Shown: positions 19,783-29,319, numbered from the stretch's first letter. The stretch is 64,000 nucleotides of DNA from Nitratireductor sp. XY-223 (GCF_004959855.1 NZ_SPNT01000008.1:124001-188000); one strand, 5' to 3'. A program made the numbers and translations. Notes: generated from the sequence alone by a model not told the origin.

Positions 19783-21611
19783 TGACGACGATCGAATTCC
19801 GCAAGGATCTCTTCGCCGACGAGCGCGTGGACGATCTGAAGCAGATCGGCAAGCCGACGGTGCGGCAGGACATTCTCGGCCATGTGACGGGGCGCTCGCC
19901 TTACTATGACGACCATCTGTTCGACGGGCTCCTGCACATGCGCTGCGTGCGCTCGCCGCACCACCACGCGCGCATCCGCTCGATCGACACAAGCGCCGCC
20001 GAACGCATGCCGGGCGTGCGGCGCATCGTCATGCCGTCGGACGTGCCGCACAACATCAATACGCTGCTTTCGCTGATCAATTTCGGGCGGGACGACGAGC
20101 CGCTCCTGTCGCATACGAAGGTCAGTTACCGAGGCGAGCCGGTCTGCGCGGTGATCGCCGACACCGAACGGCAGGCGCGCGCGGCTATCGCCGCGGTGCG
20201 GGTCGACTGGGAGGTGCTGCCGCATGTGCTCGATGTCGAGGAGGCGCTGGAGCCGGATGCGCCGGTCGTCAACGAGGAATACCCGAACAACACCTTCGAC
20301 TATCACGAACGCTACGATCACCAGAAGCTGCGGTTCGGCGATATCGGGGCCGGATTTGCGCAAGCCGACCGGGTCATCGAGGGACGCTATCAGATGTCGC
20401 CGATCGAGCAGGCGCCGCTTGAGACCTGCGGCGCCATCGCAGCACCCGAAACCAATGATCGTTTCGTCTGCTACACGTCGACCCAGGCCTTGTTCTTCTC
20501 GCTCGGCACGACGGCGAAACTGCTCGACATCGCCTCGTCGCGGCTGCATTTCGTCGGCGGTACCGTCGGCGGCGGCTTCGGCGGCAAGGTGGACAGCATC
20601 GTCGAGCCGATGGCAACGCTGGGGGCGGTTCTGACCGGCCGTCCCGTCAAGTTCATGTGGGACAGGCCCGAGGAGATGCAGGTGGGCGCGCCGCGCGGCG
20701 GCGAGCGCTGGTATATCAAAGACGGGGTCATGAATGATGGGCGGATCGTCGCCCGCTCGTTCACGGGATTCTTCGACTGCGGCGCCTATACAAGGCTGTC
20801 GTCCTACGCCATCATCAAGGCGACGGGCCATCTGCCGGGGCCGTATACGATCCCCAACGTCGCCTCAAACGTCTACTGCGTCTACACCAACAGGACGCCG
20901 GCGACGGCGATGCGCGGTTTCGGCATCACCGGCGTCGATTTCGCCATCGAAAGCCACATGGACAAGGTCGCCGAAGCGGTCGGGATGGATCCGGTCGAGC
21001 TGCGCATCCTCAATGCCTATCGCGACGGCGACATGAAGGCGCATCGCAGGCTGGCCAAGAACACGGCGCTGATCGAGTGCTGCCAGGTGGCCGCTGACAA
21101 GGCCGGATGGCGGATCGGACCGCAATTCGCCGCGGCCTCGAGCCTTTCCGACGGCGGCGGCGACAGGGCGCTGATCGGCGAGACCGTCACCGACCAGGAG
21201 GGCAGGATCGGCGAGCGGCGCCAGCGCCGAATTCCCTTTGCGCCGAGCGAGCGGGGCACGGGCCGCATCGCGGCCGGAACGGCCGGCGAGGCGGTCTCCG
21301 CCGCGCGGCCGCAACGGGACGACATGCAGCCCGAACCGGAACGCATCGGACACAAGGTGAGCGCGGCGGACCCGGAACGGCCGGCACAGCCGGCCGCTCC
21401 GCCGGCTCCGGCGGCACCGCCGCCCCAGGCGCCGCAACCGGCGCAAGCCACACCGCCGCCGGTGTACGAGCCGCAGGCGCCCGCGGAACCGCCCGCACCG
21501 CAAAGCCCGCCGCCGGCGCAGCCCGAACCCTATCGCCCGAGCGAACCCTTCCAGCGCGGCGTCAAGCGGCCCGGCGCGTCGCGCTTCATTTCCGGAACAC
21601 GGAGGCGCTAG
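19782..21611 (+). CDS. Molybdenum hydroxylase large subunit, N-terminal half with Pro-rich tail
   Basis: N-terminal part (609 residues) of a xanthine-dehydrogenase-type molybdopterin subunit. The ab hammerhead lies at about 25-160. Cofactor motifs are TVGGGFGGKVDS (GGGFGGK at 263-269) and AMRGFGI (376-382). That last motif is the XDH form; the Cys-containing AYRCSFR loop of form I CO dehydrogenase is absent. Homology ends near residue 445. A 160-residue tail follows, Pro/Ala-rich at 530-595 and basic at the end. The stop is a TAG in the same frame as the next gene, which supplies the missing C-terminal half. Confidence 0.88.
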   Translation: MTTIEFRKDLFADERVDDLKQIGKPTVRQDILGHVTGRSPYYDDHLFDGLLHMRCVRSPHHHARIRSIDTSAAERMPGVRRIVMPSDVPHNINTLLSLINFGRDDEPLLSHTKVSYRGEPVCAVIADTERQARAAIAAVRVDWEVLPHVLDVEEALEPDAPVVNEEYPNNTFDYHERYDHQKLRFGDIGAGFAQADRVIEGRYQMSPIEQAPLETCGAIAAPETNDRFVCYTSTQALFFSLGTTAKLLDIASSRLHFVGGTVGGGFGGKVDSIVEPMATLGAVLTGRPVKFMWDRPEEMQVGAPRGGERWYIKDGVMNDGRIVARSFTGFFDCGAYTRLSSYAIIKATGHLPGPYTIPNVASNVYCVYTNRTPATAMRGFGITGVDFAIESHMDKVAEAVGMDPVELRILNAYRDGDMKAHRRLAKNTALIECCQVAADKAGWRIGPQFAAASSLSDGGGDRALIGETVTDQEGRIGERRQRRIPFAPSERGTGRIAAGTAGEAVSAARPQRDDMQPEPERIGHKVSAADPERPAQPAAPPAPAAPPPQAPQPAQATPPPVYEPQAPAEPPAPQSPPPAQPEPYRPSEPFQRGVKRPGASRFISGTRRR

Positions 21612-21614
21612 ACC

Positions 21615-22637
21615 ATGGCAGTTCATCACGGCCGCGGCTTTGCCTGCATTAACTATCCCATCGGCATGAATCTCGGCGGCGACCCCTCGCAGGCGCTGGT
21701 TCATTCGACCCCGGACGGCAAATTCATGGTGACGCTGTCCTCCATCGATCTCGGACAGGGCATGAAATCCGTCACCCGCCAGATCGCCTCGGAGACGCTG
21801 GGTGTGCCGGTGGAGGATGTCTATGTGGACACCGCCGACAGCGATACCGGACCGCACTGCATGGGGTCCTTCGCCTCGCGCGGCACGCACCGTGTCGGCA
21901 ATGCCGTCATCCGCGCCGCCACCGAGGCCCGCCAGCAATTGCTGGAAGCCGCGGCGGAGGAATTGGAGGTCAGCGCCGCGGACCTCGACACCGACGGCGC
22001 CGGAAATATTCATGTGAAAGGTGCCCCCGGACGGTCCATCACCGTCGCCGACACGGCGATCGCCGCCCAGTTCAAGCAGGGGCGCACGCTTTCCGGGCGC
22101 GGCATCTTCCTCATTCCGCCGTCAGAGGCGGATCCCGACACCGGCGAGATGACGCCGGTCTCCTGCTTTGCCCATGCGGCGCTGGTCGTTGACCTGGAGG
22201 TTGACGACGAGACGGGTGTCGTGGAGGTCAAGGAAATCAACTCCGCCTACGAGGTCGGCCGGGCGCTCAATCCGAAGCTTGTCGAACAGCAGCTCATCGG
22301 CGGCGCGTGGATGGGCGTTTCCCACGCGCTCTACGAGACGACCGAACCCTATTATCCGGACCGCGAACACGGGCCGCAGGATTTCAACCACTATCTGATG
22401 CCGGGACCGGCCGAGGTCGTGACCCACAACATCGCCGTGCTGGAACGGCCTGCCGAGGACGCGCCCTACGGCGGCAAGGGGCCCGGCGAAATGTGCGCCA
22501 ATCCCGTTCTGCCGGCGATTGCCAACGCCGTCTACAACGCTGTTGGCGTGCGCTGCGACACGCTGCCGATCACGCCGGAAAAGATCCTGCGCGGCCTGCG
22601 CGAGAACGGCGGCGCCAAGCCGCAAGGGCGGAGGTAG
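21615..22637 (+). CDS. Molybdenum hydroxylase large subunit, C-terminal half
   Basis: 340 residues matching the second molybdopterin domain of the XDH family: GFACINYPIGMNLGGDPSQALVH, SSIDLGQGM, DTADSDTGPHCMGSFASRGTHRVGNA, and GGKGPGEMCANPVLPAIANAV with the catalytic Glu at 292. It has its own ribosome-binding site (GGAGG at 21601-21605, 9 nt before the ATG) inside the end of the upstream coding region. It is in the same frame as that gene, only one TAG and one ACC codon away. The two halves should assemble into one active site. Confidence 0.87.
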   Translation: MAVHHGRGFACINYPIGMNLGGDPSQALVHSTPDGKFMVTLSSIDLGQGMKSVTRQIASETLGVPVEDVYVDTADSDTGPHCMGSFASRGTHRVGNAVIRAATEARQQLLEAAAEELEVSAADLDTDGAGNIHVKGAPGRSITVADTAIAAQFKQGRTLSGRGIFLIPPSEADPDTGEMTPVSCFAHAALVVDLEVDDETGVVEVKEINSAYEVGRALNPKLVEQQLIGGAWMGVSHALYETTEPYYPDREHGPQDFNHYLMPGPAEVVTHNIAVLERPAEDAPYGGKGPGEMCANPVLPAIANAVYNAVGVRCDTLPITPEKILRGLRENGGAKPQGRR

Positions 22638-22640
22638 ACG

Positions 22641-23522
22641 ATGCCCGTGCGGCCGAACATTGAGGGCATCGATTCACCGGACATCCTGCGCCGGGCGCTG
22701 ATCGACGCCCAATACCTGGCCGATTCGGAACTCGCGACCGCCATCTATCTCGCGCTGGCGCTCGGCAAGCCGCTGCTGCTCGAAGGAATGCCCGGTGTCG
22801 GCAAGACGGAAGCCGCCAAGGCGCTCGGCGGCGTGCTTGGGCGGCAGGTTGTCCGGCTGCAATGTTTCGAGGGCATCGACGCGGCCGCGGCGCTTTACGA
22901 GTGGAACTACCCGCGGCAGATGCTGGCCATCCGCCAGGCGGGAGACGACTACATCAACATCTACGAGGATTCGTTCCTGCTCGCCCGGCCGCTGCTGCTG
23001 GCGCTGCAGTCGCCGGCACAGACACTGCTTCTGATCGACGAGATCGACCGGTCGGATCACGAGTTCGAGGCCTTCCTGCTCGAGTTCCTCTCCGACTTTT
23101 CGATATCGATCCCGGAGACCGGCACCGTGCGCGCCAGCCAGCCGCCGGTGGTGGTTCTGACGTCCAACCGGACACGCGATCTGCACGAGGCGTTGCGCCG
23201 GCGCTGTGTCTACCACTGGATCGACTATCCCGACCCGGTCCAGGAGGCGGAAATCGTCATGACGCGCGCAAGCTCCGTCGTGCGGGAAACGGCGGACGCC
23301 GTGGTGGCGGCGGTCGGCCGCTTACGGGCTGAACCCTTGAATAAGCCGCCCGGCATCGCCGAGACCGTTGAATGGGCCGAGGCGGCAACGCTGTTGCAAC
23401 GCCTGGGCGCGCAATGGCCGGACGCGTTCCGCCGCGCCATCGGCGTTGCCGTCAAGGATCACGACGACCTTGTCTATGTGGCGGACCGGCTGGCGAGCGT
23501 GATACCGGGAGAGGCGGCATGA
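22641..23522 (+). CDS. MoxR-type AAA+ ATPase (CoxD-like)
   Basis: ATPase of 293 residues. Walker A GMPGVGKT at 49-56, Walker B LLLIDEID around 130-136, sensor 1 in VVLTSNRTRDL, and the arginine-finger region LRRRC. CoxD of CO dehydrogenase clusters is a MoxR ATPase that works with the VWA protein CoxE in maturing the molybdenum active site. Placed directly before the VWA gene (4-bp overlap), it most likely matures or inserts the cofactor of this hydroxylase. Confidence 0.87.
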   Translation: MPVRPNIEGIDSPDILRRALIDAQYLADSELATAIYLALALGKPLLLEGMPGVGKTEAAKALGGVLGRQVVRLQCFEGIDAAAALYEWNYPRQMLAIRQAGDDYINIYEDSFLLARPLLLALQSPAQTLLLIDEIDRSDHEFEAFLLEFLSDFSISIPETGTVRASQPPVVVLTSNRTRDLHEALRRRCVYHWIDYPDPVQEAEIVMTRASSVVRETADAVVAAVGRLRAEPLNKPPGIAETVEWAEAATLLQRLGAQWPDAFRRAIGVAVKDHDDLVYVADRLASVIPGEAA

Positions 23523-24616
23523 TGCTTCCCAAGGCCGTCCAGCCCCTGCTTGAATTCGCCGTTGTCCTGCGCCGGCACGGATTTGCCGTTTCGCCGGACC
23601 AGGACATTGCGTTTATCGAGGCGGTCGGTGTGCTCGGTCCTCGGGACATCTGGGATATCCGCCGCGCCGCGGTCGCGCTGTTCGCCATCCCAAAAGAGCG
23701 CGAGCCCGAGTTCGACGCGCTGTTCCGCGCGGTCTTTTTCGGTCAGACGATTGCCGCCGAGGCCGTATCGGAATCGGAGGAGGTGGATGCGCTTGAACCG
23801 ACCGGCGAGACGGTGGAGGTGGAGCGCGGCGACGAGCAGTCCGAAGTCGGTCTCGAGGCGACGGCGGCCGAACGGCTCGGCGAACGCCGGCTCTCGCATG
23901 CCGGTGACGAGGCGGCACTCGCCGCCTTTGCCAATGCGGCAAGGGACGGCCTGCCCACACGCCGGTCCTACCGGCGTACGCCGGCGGCCAAGGGCGATGC
24001 GCTCGATTTGCGCCGCACGCTCCGCCGTGCCGTGCGGCAGGACGGCGAGATCTTCCGGCTGAGCGTCAGCCGCCGCAAGCGCAGGCAGCGCAAGGTCCTG
24101 CTTCTCGTTGATGTGTCGGGCTCGATGAAAGACCGCACCGATGACCTGATGCGGTTCGCCCATGCGCTTGCGCACGCCGCCGGCCGTTTCGAGGCCTATA
24201 CGCTCGGCACGCGGCTGACCCGCATCACCAGGGCGCTGGCGACGTCCGACAGGTCAGAGGCGTTGCGGAAGGTGGAGCAGGCCGTCGCCGACATCGACGG
24301 CGGCACGCGGATCGGCGATGCACTGCAGGCATTCCTCGCCGTTCCGCGCTATGCCGGCTTTGCCCGCGGCGCTGTCGTGATCGTCCTTTCCGACGGGCTG
24401 GAACGCGGCAATCCGGATGCCATGGTCGATGCGACGCGACGGCTGTCGCGTATGGCCTGGCGGCTCGACTGGCTGACGCCGCTCGCAGCCGATCCGCAAT
24501 TCGAGCCGAAAACCGCGGCGCTGTCGGCGGCCCGGCCGTATCTGGATTCGCTTTCCGACGGCAGCGACCTCGGCAGCATCTGCCAGCATGTCCTCAACTT
24601 GTCGAGGGCGGCATGA
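23519..24616 (+). CDS. VWA-domain protein (CoxE-like)
   Basis: 365 residues starting at the ATGA overlap with the MoxR gene. An acidic, variable stretch spans about 85-115. The C-terminal von Willebrand A domain begins VLLLVDVSGSMKDRTDD (MIDAS DVSGS at 198-202) and includes GGTRIGDALQAF and VIVLSDGLERG. This is the CoxE architecture. With CoxD-like it forms the usual pair next to molybdenum hydroxylases. Overlaps the next gene by 4 bp. Confidence 0.86.
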   Translation: MMLPKAVQPLLEFAVVLRRHGFAVSPDQDIAFIEAVGVLGPRDIWDIRRAAVALFAIPKEREPEFDALFRAVFFGQTIAAEAVSESEEVDALEPTGETVEVERGDEQSEVGLEATAAERLGERRLSHAGDEAALAAFANAARDGLPTRRSYRRTPAAKGDALDLRRTLRRAVRQDGEIFRLSVSRRKRRQRKVLLLVDVSGSMKDRTDDLMRFAHALAHAAGRFEAYTLGTRLTRITRALATSDRSEALRKVEQAVADIDGGTRIGDALQAFLAVPRYAGFARGAVVIVLSDGLERGNPDAMVDATRRLSRMAWRLDWLTPLAADPQFEPKTAALSAARPYLDSLSDGSDLGSICQHVLNLSRAA

Positions 24617-25500
24617 TCGACGCGCACCACCATATCTGGCGGCAATCGGACCTGCCCTGGCTCCTCGGGCCGGAACAGCCGCGCATATTCGGCGGCTACG
24701 CCGCGATCAAGCGCGACTATCCGATCGACGAATATCTGGACGATGTGAAGGGGACCGGGATCACGAAGTCCGTCTATGTCCAGGCCAACTGGGCGCCCAA
24801 CTGGTTCACCGACGAGGCGGCCTGGGTGCAGTCGGTTGGCGACCGGCACGGGTGGCCGAACGCGATCGTCGGTTACGCCGATTTCACGGTCGAGGATGTT
24901 CGCCCGCAGCTCGACCGCCTGTCGCAATTCCCGTTGATGCGGGGTATCCGCCAGCAGTTCCATTGGCACGAGAACCCGCAATACCGGTTTGCATCCCGCC
25001 CCGACCTCGTTGCCGATGAGGCCGTTCAGCGCAACGTCGCGCGGCTCGCGGATTACGGATGGTGCTTCGACCTGCAGGTGTTCACCGGCCAGATGGCTGA
25101 CGCCGTGAAACTGACCCAAGCCTGCCCGGACGTGACCTTCATCCTGCAACACGCCGGCATGCTGGAGGACACCAGCCGTGGCGGCTGGGCCGCCTGGCGC
25201 AAGGGCATGAAGGGGCTCGCCGGTTGCCCGAACGTCGTCACCAAGCTTTCCGCCTTCGGAACCTTCATTCGCGAAAACGATCCCGAGTTCATCGCCCGCA
25301 TGGTGGCGGAGACCGAGAAGATCTTCGGCGCGGACCGCTGCATGTTCGGATCGAACTTTCCGATCGAGAAGATCTGGACGAACTACGACGCACTTTTCAG
25401 TGCCTTCCGCGCGGCGACCACGTCGATGCCGAAGGCCAAACAGAAGGCAATTTTCAATGACACGGCGGAACGGGTTTACCGGCTGCAAGAGGGGCAATAG
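24613..25500 (+). CDS. Amidohydrolase-2 family metal-dependent hydrolase (COG3618-like)
   Basis: TIM-barrel hydrolase or lactonase of 295 residues. MIDAHHHIW gives the first metal-binding His pair, with FILQHAGM and DRCMFGSNFPIEKIW further on. Members include sugar-acid and 2-pyrone-4,6-dicarboxylate lactonases and decarboxylases. It is coupled to coxE by an ATGA overlap. It probably hydrolyses a product of the hydroxylase; the substrate is unknown. Confidence 0.82.
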   Translation: MIDAHHHIWRQSDLPWLLGPEQPRIFGGYAAIKRDYPIDEYLDDVKGTGITKSVYVQANWAPNWFTDEAAWVQSVGDRHGWPNAIVGYADFTVEDVRPQLDRLSQFPLMRGIRQQFHWHENPQYRFASRPDLVADEAVQRNVARLADYGWCFDLQVFTGQMADAVKLTQACPDVTFILQHAGMLEDTSRGGWAAWRKGMKGLAGCPNVVTKLSAFGTFIRENDPEFIARMVAETEKIFGADRCMFGSNFPIEKIWTNYDALFSAFRAATTSMPKAKQKAIFNDTAERVYRLQEGQ

Positions 25501-25524
25501 CCCGGCGATACAAGGGAGACTGAA

Positions 25525-26373
25525 ATGGCGCTGACCATACATGTACTGGATTACGGCGATATCGAGCTGGAGACGAGTTTCCTCGTCCTCGGCCATGAAT
25601 GCGGACGCGTCAGGCGGGTGCCCGTCTACGGCTTCCTCATTCTCGGCGGGACCTACCCGGTGCTGGTGGACACCGGCTACCGCGACAACGCGATCATGGA
25701 AAGCCTCGGCATGCGCGGCCTGCAGTTCCACGACAACATGATCGAGAACCAGCTCGCCAAGCACGGCCTGAAACTCGGCGATATCCGCTACATCCTGCAT
25801 ACCCACCTGCATATCGACCATGCCGGCAAGGACGACCTGTTCCCGATGAACACGACGGTGGTGCTGAACCGCCGGGAGATGGAGTTCTCGGTTTCCGGCA
25901 TCATGTATCCGCAATATCCGAAGCCCGACATCAAGCACTTGGTGGACCGGATCTACGAGCCCGAGGCGATGCGTTTCCTCGACCTCGAGATCACCGGCGC
26001 CGAGGAGATCATTCCGGGCGTGTGGTGCGAGGCGGCGGGCGCCCACACGGAAGGGTCGATGAACGTCATGGTGGAAACCGCGGAGGGCCTGGCCTGCATC
26101 TGCGGCGACGTCATCTACGATTTCAACGACCAGATCGTGAACCACGTCTACACCAACAACTGGATGGAGCCGCGGGTCACCGGCAACCATGCCGGCTCGA
26201 AGCGGGAGGAAAAGGGCGCGATCAAGAAGCTGCTCAACAACTATACCTTCCTGCTTCCAGTCCATGACAAGGCGGCGAAGATCGAGAACCAGCAGGTGGT
26301 CGGACGTCTCGGCATGACGATACCCGGACCGATGACGGAAACGCTGCCGAGCCGGCAGTGGTTCGCCGCCTGA
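25525..26373 (+). CDS. Metallo-beta-lactamase-fold hydrolase (N-acyl homoserine lactonase family)
   Basis: Zinc hydrolase of 282 residues. The HxHxDH motif is HLHIDH at 94-99, and further metal ligands are in EAAGAHTEGSMNVMVE and CGDVIYD. The family includes AiiA/AttM quorum-quenching lactonases, but many members open other lactones. In this setting, next to amidohydrolase and gluconolactonase-type genes, a catabolic lactonase is as likely as a quorum-quenching one. GGGAGAC precedes the ATG. Confidence 0.83.
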   Translation: MALTIHVLDYGDIELETSFLVLGHECGRVRRVPVYGFLILGGTYPVLVDTGYRDNAIMESLGMRGLQFHDNMIENQLAKHGLKLGDIRYILHTHLHIDHAGKDDLFPMNTTVVLNRREMEFSVSGIMYPQYPKPDIKHLVDRIYEPEAMRFLDLEITGAEEIIPGVWCEAAGAHTEGSMNVMVETAEGLACICGDVIYDFNDQIVNHVYTNNWMEPRVTGNHAGSKREEKGAIKKLLNNYTFLLPVHDKAAKIENQQVVGRLGMTIPGPMTETLPSRQWFAA

Positions 26374-26409
26374 CGGCCAAGTCCGGCCGGCGGGCAGGGG
26401 AGGTAAGAC

Positions 26410-27996
26410 ATGTCGCATGAAGCAGTCGAACAGGGCTTTCACGAGCTGATCGACGAATACGCGCCCGTCAGGCAGCTCGGCACAGGCTTCGCCTTTACCG
26501 AGGGGCCGCTCTGGCACCCGCTGGACAAGCACCTGATCTTCTCCGACATGCCCGGCGATGTGCGCCGCAAATGGCGGCCGGGCGAGGGTGTCAGCGAATT
26601 GCAGCGCCCGTCCAACATGGGCAACGGCATGACCTATGATGCCGACCTCAACTTGCTGGTCTGCGAACATGCCACCAGCGCGGTTGCCCGCATCCGCCGG
26701 GACGGCGTGCGCGAGGTCCTTTGCTCCCATTTCGAGGGCAGGGAACTCAACTCGCCGAACGACATCTGCGTGCGCTCGGACGGGCGCATCTATTTCACCG
26801 ACCCGACCTATGGCCGCATGCCCTATTTCGGGGTCGAGCGGCCGACACAGCAGGGGTTCCAGGGCGTCTACATGCTGCCGGCGGACCATCGCCCGGGCGA
26901 CGAGCCGGTGCTGGCGTCGGACCGCTATACCTTCACCCAGCCGAACGGGCTGTGCTTTTCGCCCTGCGAGCGCTGGATGTGGGTCAACGACACGGAGCAG
27001 GCCAATATCCGCATGTTCGATGTCGCCGATGACGGGCGGCTGACCAACGGGCGCGTCTTCGCATCGGGCATCAAGGATACGCTCAAGCCCGGCGTTCCGG
27101 ACGGCATGAAGGCCGACATCAAGGGCAATGTGTGGGTGACGGCCCCCGGTGGCGTCTGGGTCTATTCCTTCGACGGGCAGCTGATCGGCAAGATCGCGGT
27201 GCCGGAGCTGGTGGCCAATATCCACTGGGGCGACGACGATTGGCAGACGCTGTTCATGTGCGCATCGACATCGCTCTACAGCGTTCGCACGAAAATTCGC
27301 GGGCGCACCGAGCCGTTCATGAACCCGAGGGCGCCGACGGCCCCGCGCGCAGCGGCCCCGACCGCCGGTGCTTCTCAGGCTGGCCCGCCGCTGCGAAAGA
27401 TCGACCCGGCGCGCACCGCGCTGATTATCCAGGATCTGCAGAATGACGTTATCATCGATGGCGGCGCATTCGCAGACAGCGGTTCGCCACAGCATGCGCG
27501 GGCGCAGAACGTTGTCGAAAACACGCGGCGGCTGGCCGAGGCCTGCCGTGCGAAGGGCATGCTTGTCATCCATGTCTGGATGGTCTGTGAGCCGGGACAT
27601 CCGAAGCTCGCGCAGCACGCGGCCCTGTTCCAGGGGCTGAAAGGCGAGAACGCGCTGGTGCGCGGCACCTGGGGCGTGGCGCCAGCCACGGGGTTGGAAC
27701 CGCAGGGCAATGATCTCGTCGTCGAGAAGATGTCGATGAGCGCCTGGGAAACGAGCAGGCTTGAAAGTTACCTGCGCCACGCCGGATGCGACACGATCAT
27801 CAACACCGGCGCCTGGACCAATATGAGCGTCGAACACACGGCGCGCACCGGGGCGGACAAGGGGTTCCGGATTATTGTTCCGGAAAATGCCTGCTCCACC
27901 ATGAATGCCGACTGGCACCGCGCGTCCATCGGATATGCGATGCAGAATGTCGCGGACATCACCCATGTCGATGCGGTGGTCGCGGCGCTAGGATAG
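26410..27996 (+). CDS. SMP-30/gluconolactonase-isochorismatase-like fusion
   Basis: Fusion of 528 residues. Residues 1-300 are an SMP-30/gluconolactonase beta-propeller (TEGPLWHP, LNSPNDICVRSDGRIYFTDPTYG, QPNGLCFSP, PDGMKADIKGNVWVT). A Pro/Ala-rich linker covers 303-327. Residues 330-528 are a cysteine-hydrolase/isochorismatase fold (ALIIQDLQNDV with D342, VVEKMSMSAW with K440). The position of the catalytic Cys is Ser (TNMSVEHT, S473), so thiol catalysis is not expected; isochorismatases proper also lack this Cys. A lactonase followed by a second hydrolytic step in one chain is the simplest reading. Last gene of the array. Confidence 0.85.
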   Translation: MSHEAVEQGFHELIDEYAPVRQLGTGFAFTEGPLWHPLDKHLIFSDMPGDVRRKWRPGEGVSELQRPSNMGNGMTYDADLNLLVCEHATSAVARIRRDGVREVLCSHFEGRELNSPNDICVRSDGRIYFTDPTYGRMPYFGVERPTQQGFQGVYMLPADHRPGDEPVLASDRYTFTQPNGLCFSPCERWMWVNDTEQANIRMFDVADDGRLTNGRVFASGIKDTLKPGVPDGMKADIKGNVWVTAPGGVWVYSFDGQLIGKIAVPELVANIHWGDDDWQTLFMCASTSLYSVRTKIRGRTEPFMNPRAPTAPRAAAPTAGASQAGPPLRKIDPARTALIIQDLQNDVIIDGGAFADSGSPQHARAQNVVENTRRLAEACRAKGMLVIHVWMVCEPGHPKLAQHAALFQGLKGENALVRGTWGVAPATGLEPQGNDLVVEKMSMSAWETSRLESYLRHAGCDTIINTGAWTNMSVEHTARTGADKGFRIIVPENACSTMNADWHRASIGYAMQNVADITHVDAVVAALG

Positions 27997-28222
27997 ACCC
28001 AATGTGGGCGAATGGAAGTTAAGGCGGATATACTTGAAAATTCACCAATTTCAACAGCTTGGCAAATTGACGGCATTGCTGACGGTATGCGCGAATTGAG
28101 GCAGTGAATTTCGTTATGATTTCAGCAAGTTAGCTGTCCAATTGACCATCGAGTGGGAGTGGGGCGCGCATGGATCCGCGTTTGTCGCGGTTGACCTGTG
28201 TACCGACGGGTTCTGAGCGCAT

Positions 28223-29257
28223 TCAAAAGACCTTCGGGCGGCGCGCCGAGCCGCGAAGGATGAGCTCGCCGGGGATCAATGTCCTGGGTTCGGGGGTGTT
28301 TCCGCCAATCCTGTCAAGCAGTATTGCAATGGTTTTCTCGACCATCCTGTTTACCGGTTGTCGTATTGTCGTAAGATCGTAGGTCGGCCATCCAGCAAGA
28401 GGGACATCGTCATAACCGACGACCGAAACGTCGTCGGGTATCGAAAGACCGAGCTCGAAACGCAGCACGTCGAGAACCGCAAAGGCCATGTGGTCATTCC
28501 CGACAAAGACCGAATCCGGCCGGTCCCCGCTTCCGAAAATCCGTCTTGTCTGCTGCTTGGCGACTTCCGGATCGAACATCCCATCCACCACGACCGTCGG
28601 CTCGAGACCGTGCTCGGCGAGGCCATCTACGAGTCCCTTCGCCCGATCTCGGCCGGTTGAGGTTTCTTTCCATCCTGAAATATGCGCAATCTTCCGATGC
28701 CCGCCGGCGACGAGGAAATTTGCCACGTCTGAACCGCCAACATAGTTGTCCGATGTGACGGAATACAGGTCCGGATCGTCCTGTTCGCGGTTGAAGAGTA
28801 CCACGGGGATGCCTTCTTCGGTGCAACGTGCCGAGAGCTCGTTGCTGATCGCGACCGAGGCCATAATGATGCCGTCGACTTTATAGTCGATCAGGTCTTG
28901 CAGTACGCTGGGTGTGCTCTCCGCATCATTCTCGGCCATAAATATCAGCACATGATAGCCTTGAGCCTGGAGTTGGCGACTGAGCAGTTCGAGCGCCGTC
29001 GGATAAAACTGGTTGTCCAGATAGGCAACCAGGAGCCCAATGATCCGGCTTTTGCCGGTGATCATTGTGCGGGCGATGCGATTCGGCCGATACCCAAGTG
29101 CGTGCGCTGCGCGTTCGACCTTTTCCTTGGTGGGTCGAGATACGCTTGCCCCGGGGGTAAAGGTCCGACTGACTGCCGCAATGGAAACGCCGGCTTTCTT
29201 TGCGACGTCGTTGAGAGTGACCTTCTGTTTCGCCATGATCCACCGCCGAGTTGACAT
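28223..29257 (-). CDS. LacI family transcriptional regulator (TRAP locus)
   Basis: Repressor of about 344 residues. The N-terminal HTH is VTLNDVAKKAGVSIAAVSRTF and the hinge is LGYRPNRIARTM. The rest is a periplasmic-binding-protein-like sensor (VVLFNREQDDPDLYSVTSDNYVGG, GYDDVPLAGWPTYDLTTIRQP). A GGAG 9 nt upstream supports the ATG at 29257; the ATG at 29236 is an alternative. It is downstream of and co-oriented with the TRAP genes and probably binds the two AAACGTTT sites at 32508-32655. Confidence 0.88.
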   Translation of the reverse strand: MSTRRWIMAKQKVTLNDVAKKAGVSIAAVSRTFTPGASVSRPTKEKVERAAHALGYRPNRIARTMITGKSRIIGLLVAYLDNQFYPTALELLSRQLQAQGYHVLIFMAENDAESTPSVLQDLIDYKVDGIIMASVAISNELSARCTEEGIPVVLFNREQDDPDLYSVTSDNYVGGSDVANFLVAGGHRKIAHISGWKETSTGRDRAKGLVDGLAEHGLEPTVVVDGMFDPEVAKQQTRRIFGSGDRPDSVFVGNDHMAFAVLDVLRFELGLSIPDDVSVVGYDDVPLAGWPTYDLTTIRQPVNRMVEKTIAILLDRIGGNTPEPRTLIPGELILRGSARRPKVF

Positions 29258-29319
29258 ACTGGGCATCTCCGCACGAACCGTAAAACGAGGCGCGCGCAGT
29301 TGCACGCCCCGTCAGATCA

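Noticed and set aside
19782-22637. Annotation as form I carbon monoxide dehydrogenase large subunit
   Set aside because: The Cys-containing AYRCSFR active-site loop is missing and AMRGFG is present instead, so a general XDH-family hydroxylase is all that can be claimed.
24349-27966. Open frame of 1205 codons on the minus strand
   Set aside because: It runs antisense to four clear genes (CoxE-like, amidohydrolase, lactonase, SMP-30 fusion), has the Arg/His/Asp-rich composition of a shadow frame in high-GC DNA, and shows no family motif.
27997-28222. Possible small gene or attachment site in the gap after the long array
   Set aside because: It is AT-richer, but I found no convincing reading frame with a ribosome-binding site, no direct repeats and no tRNA fragment.
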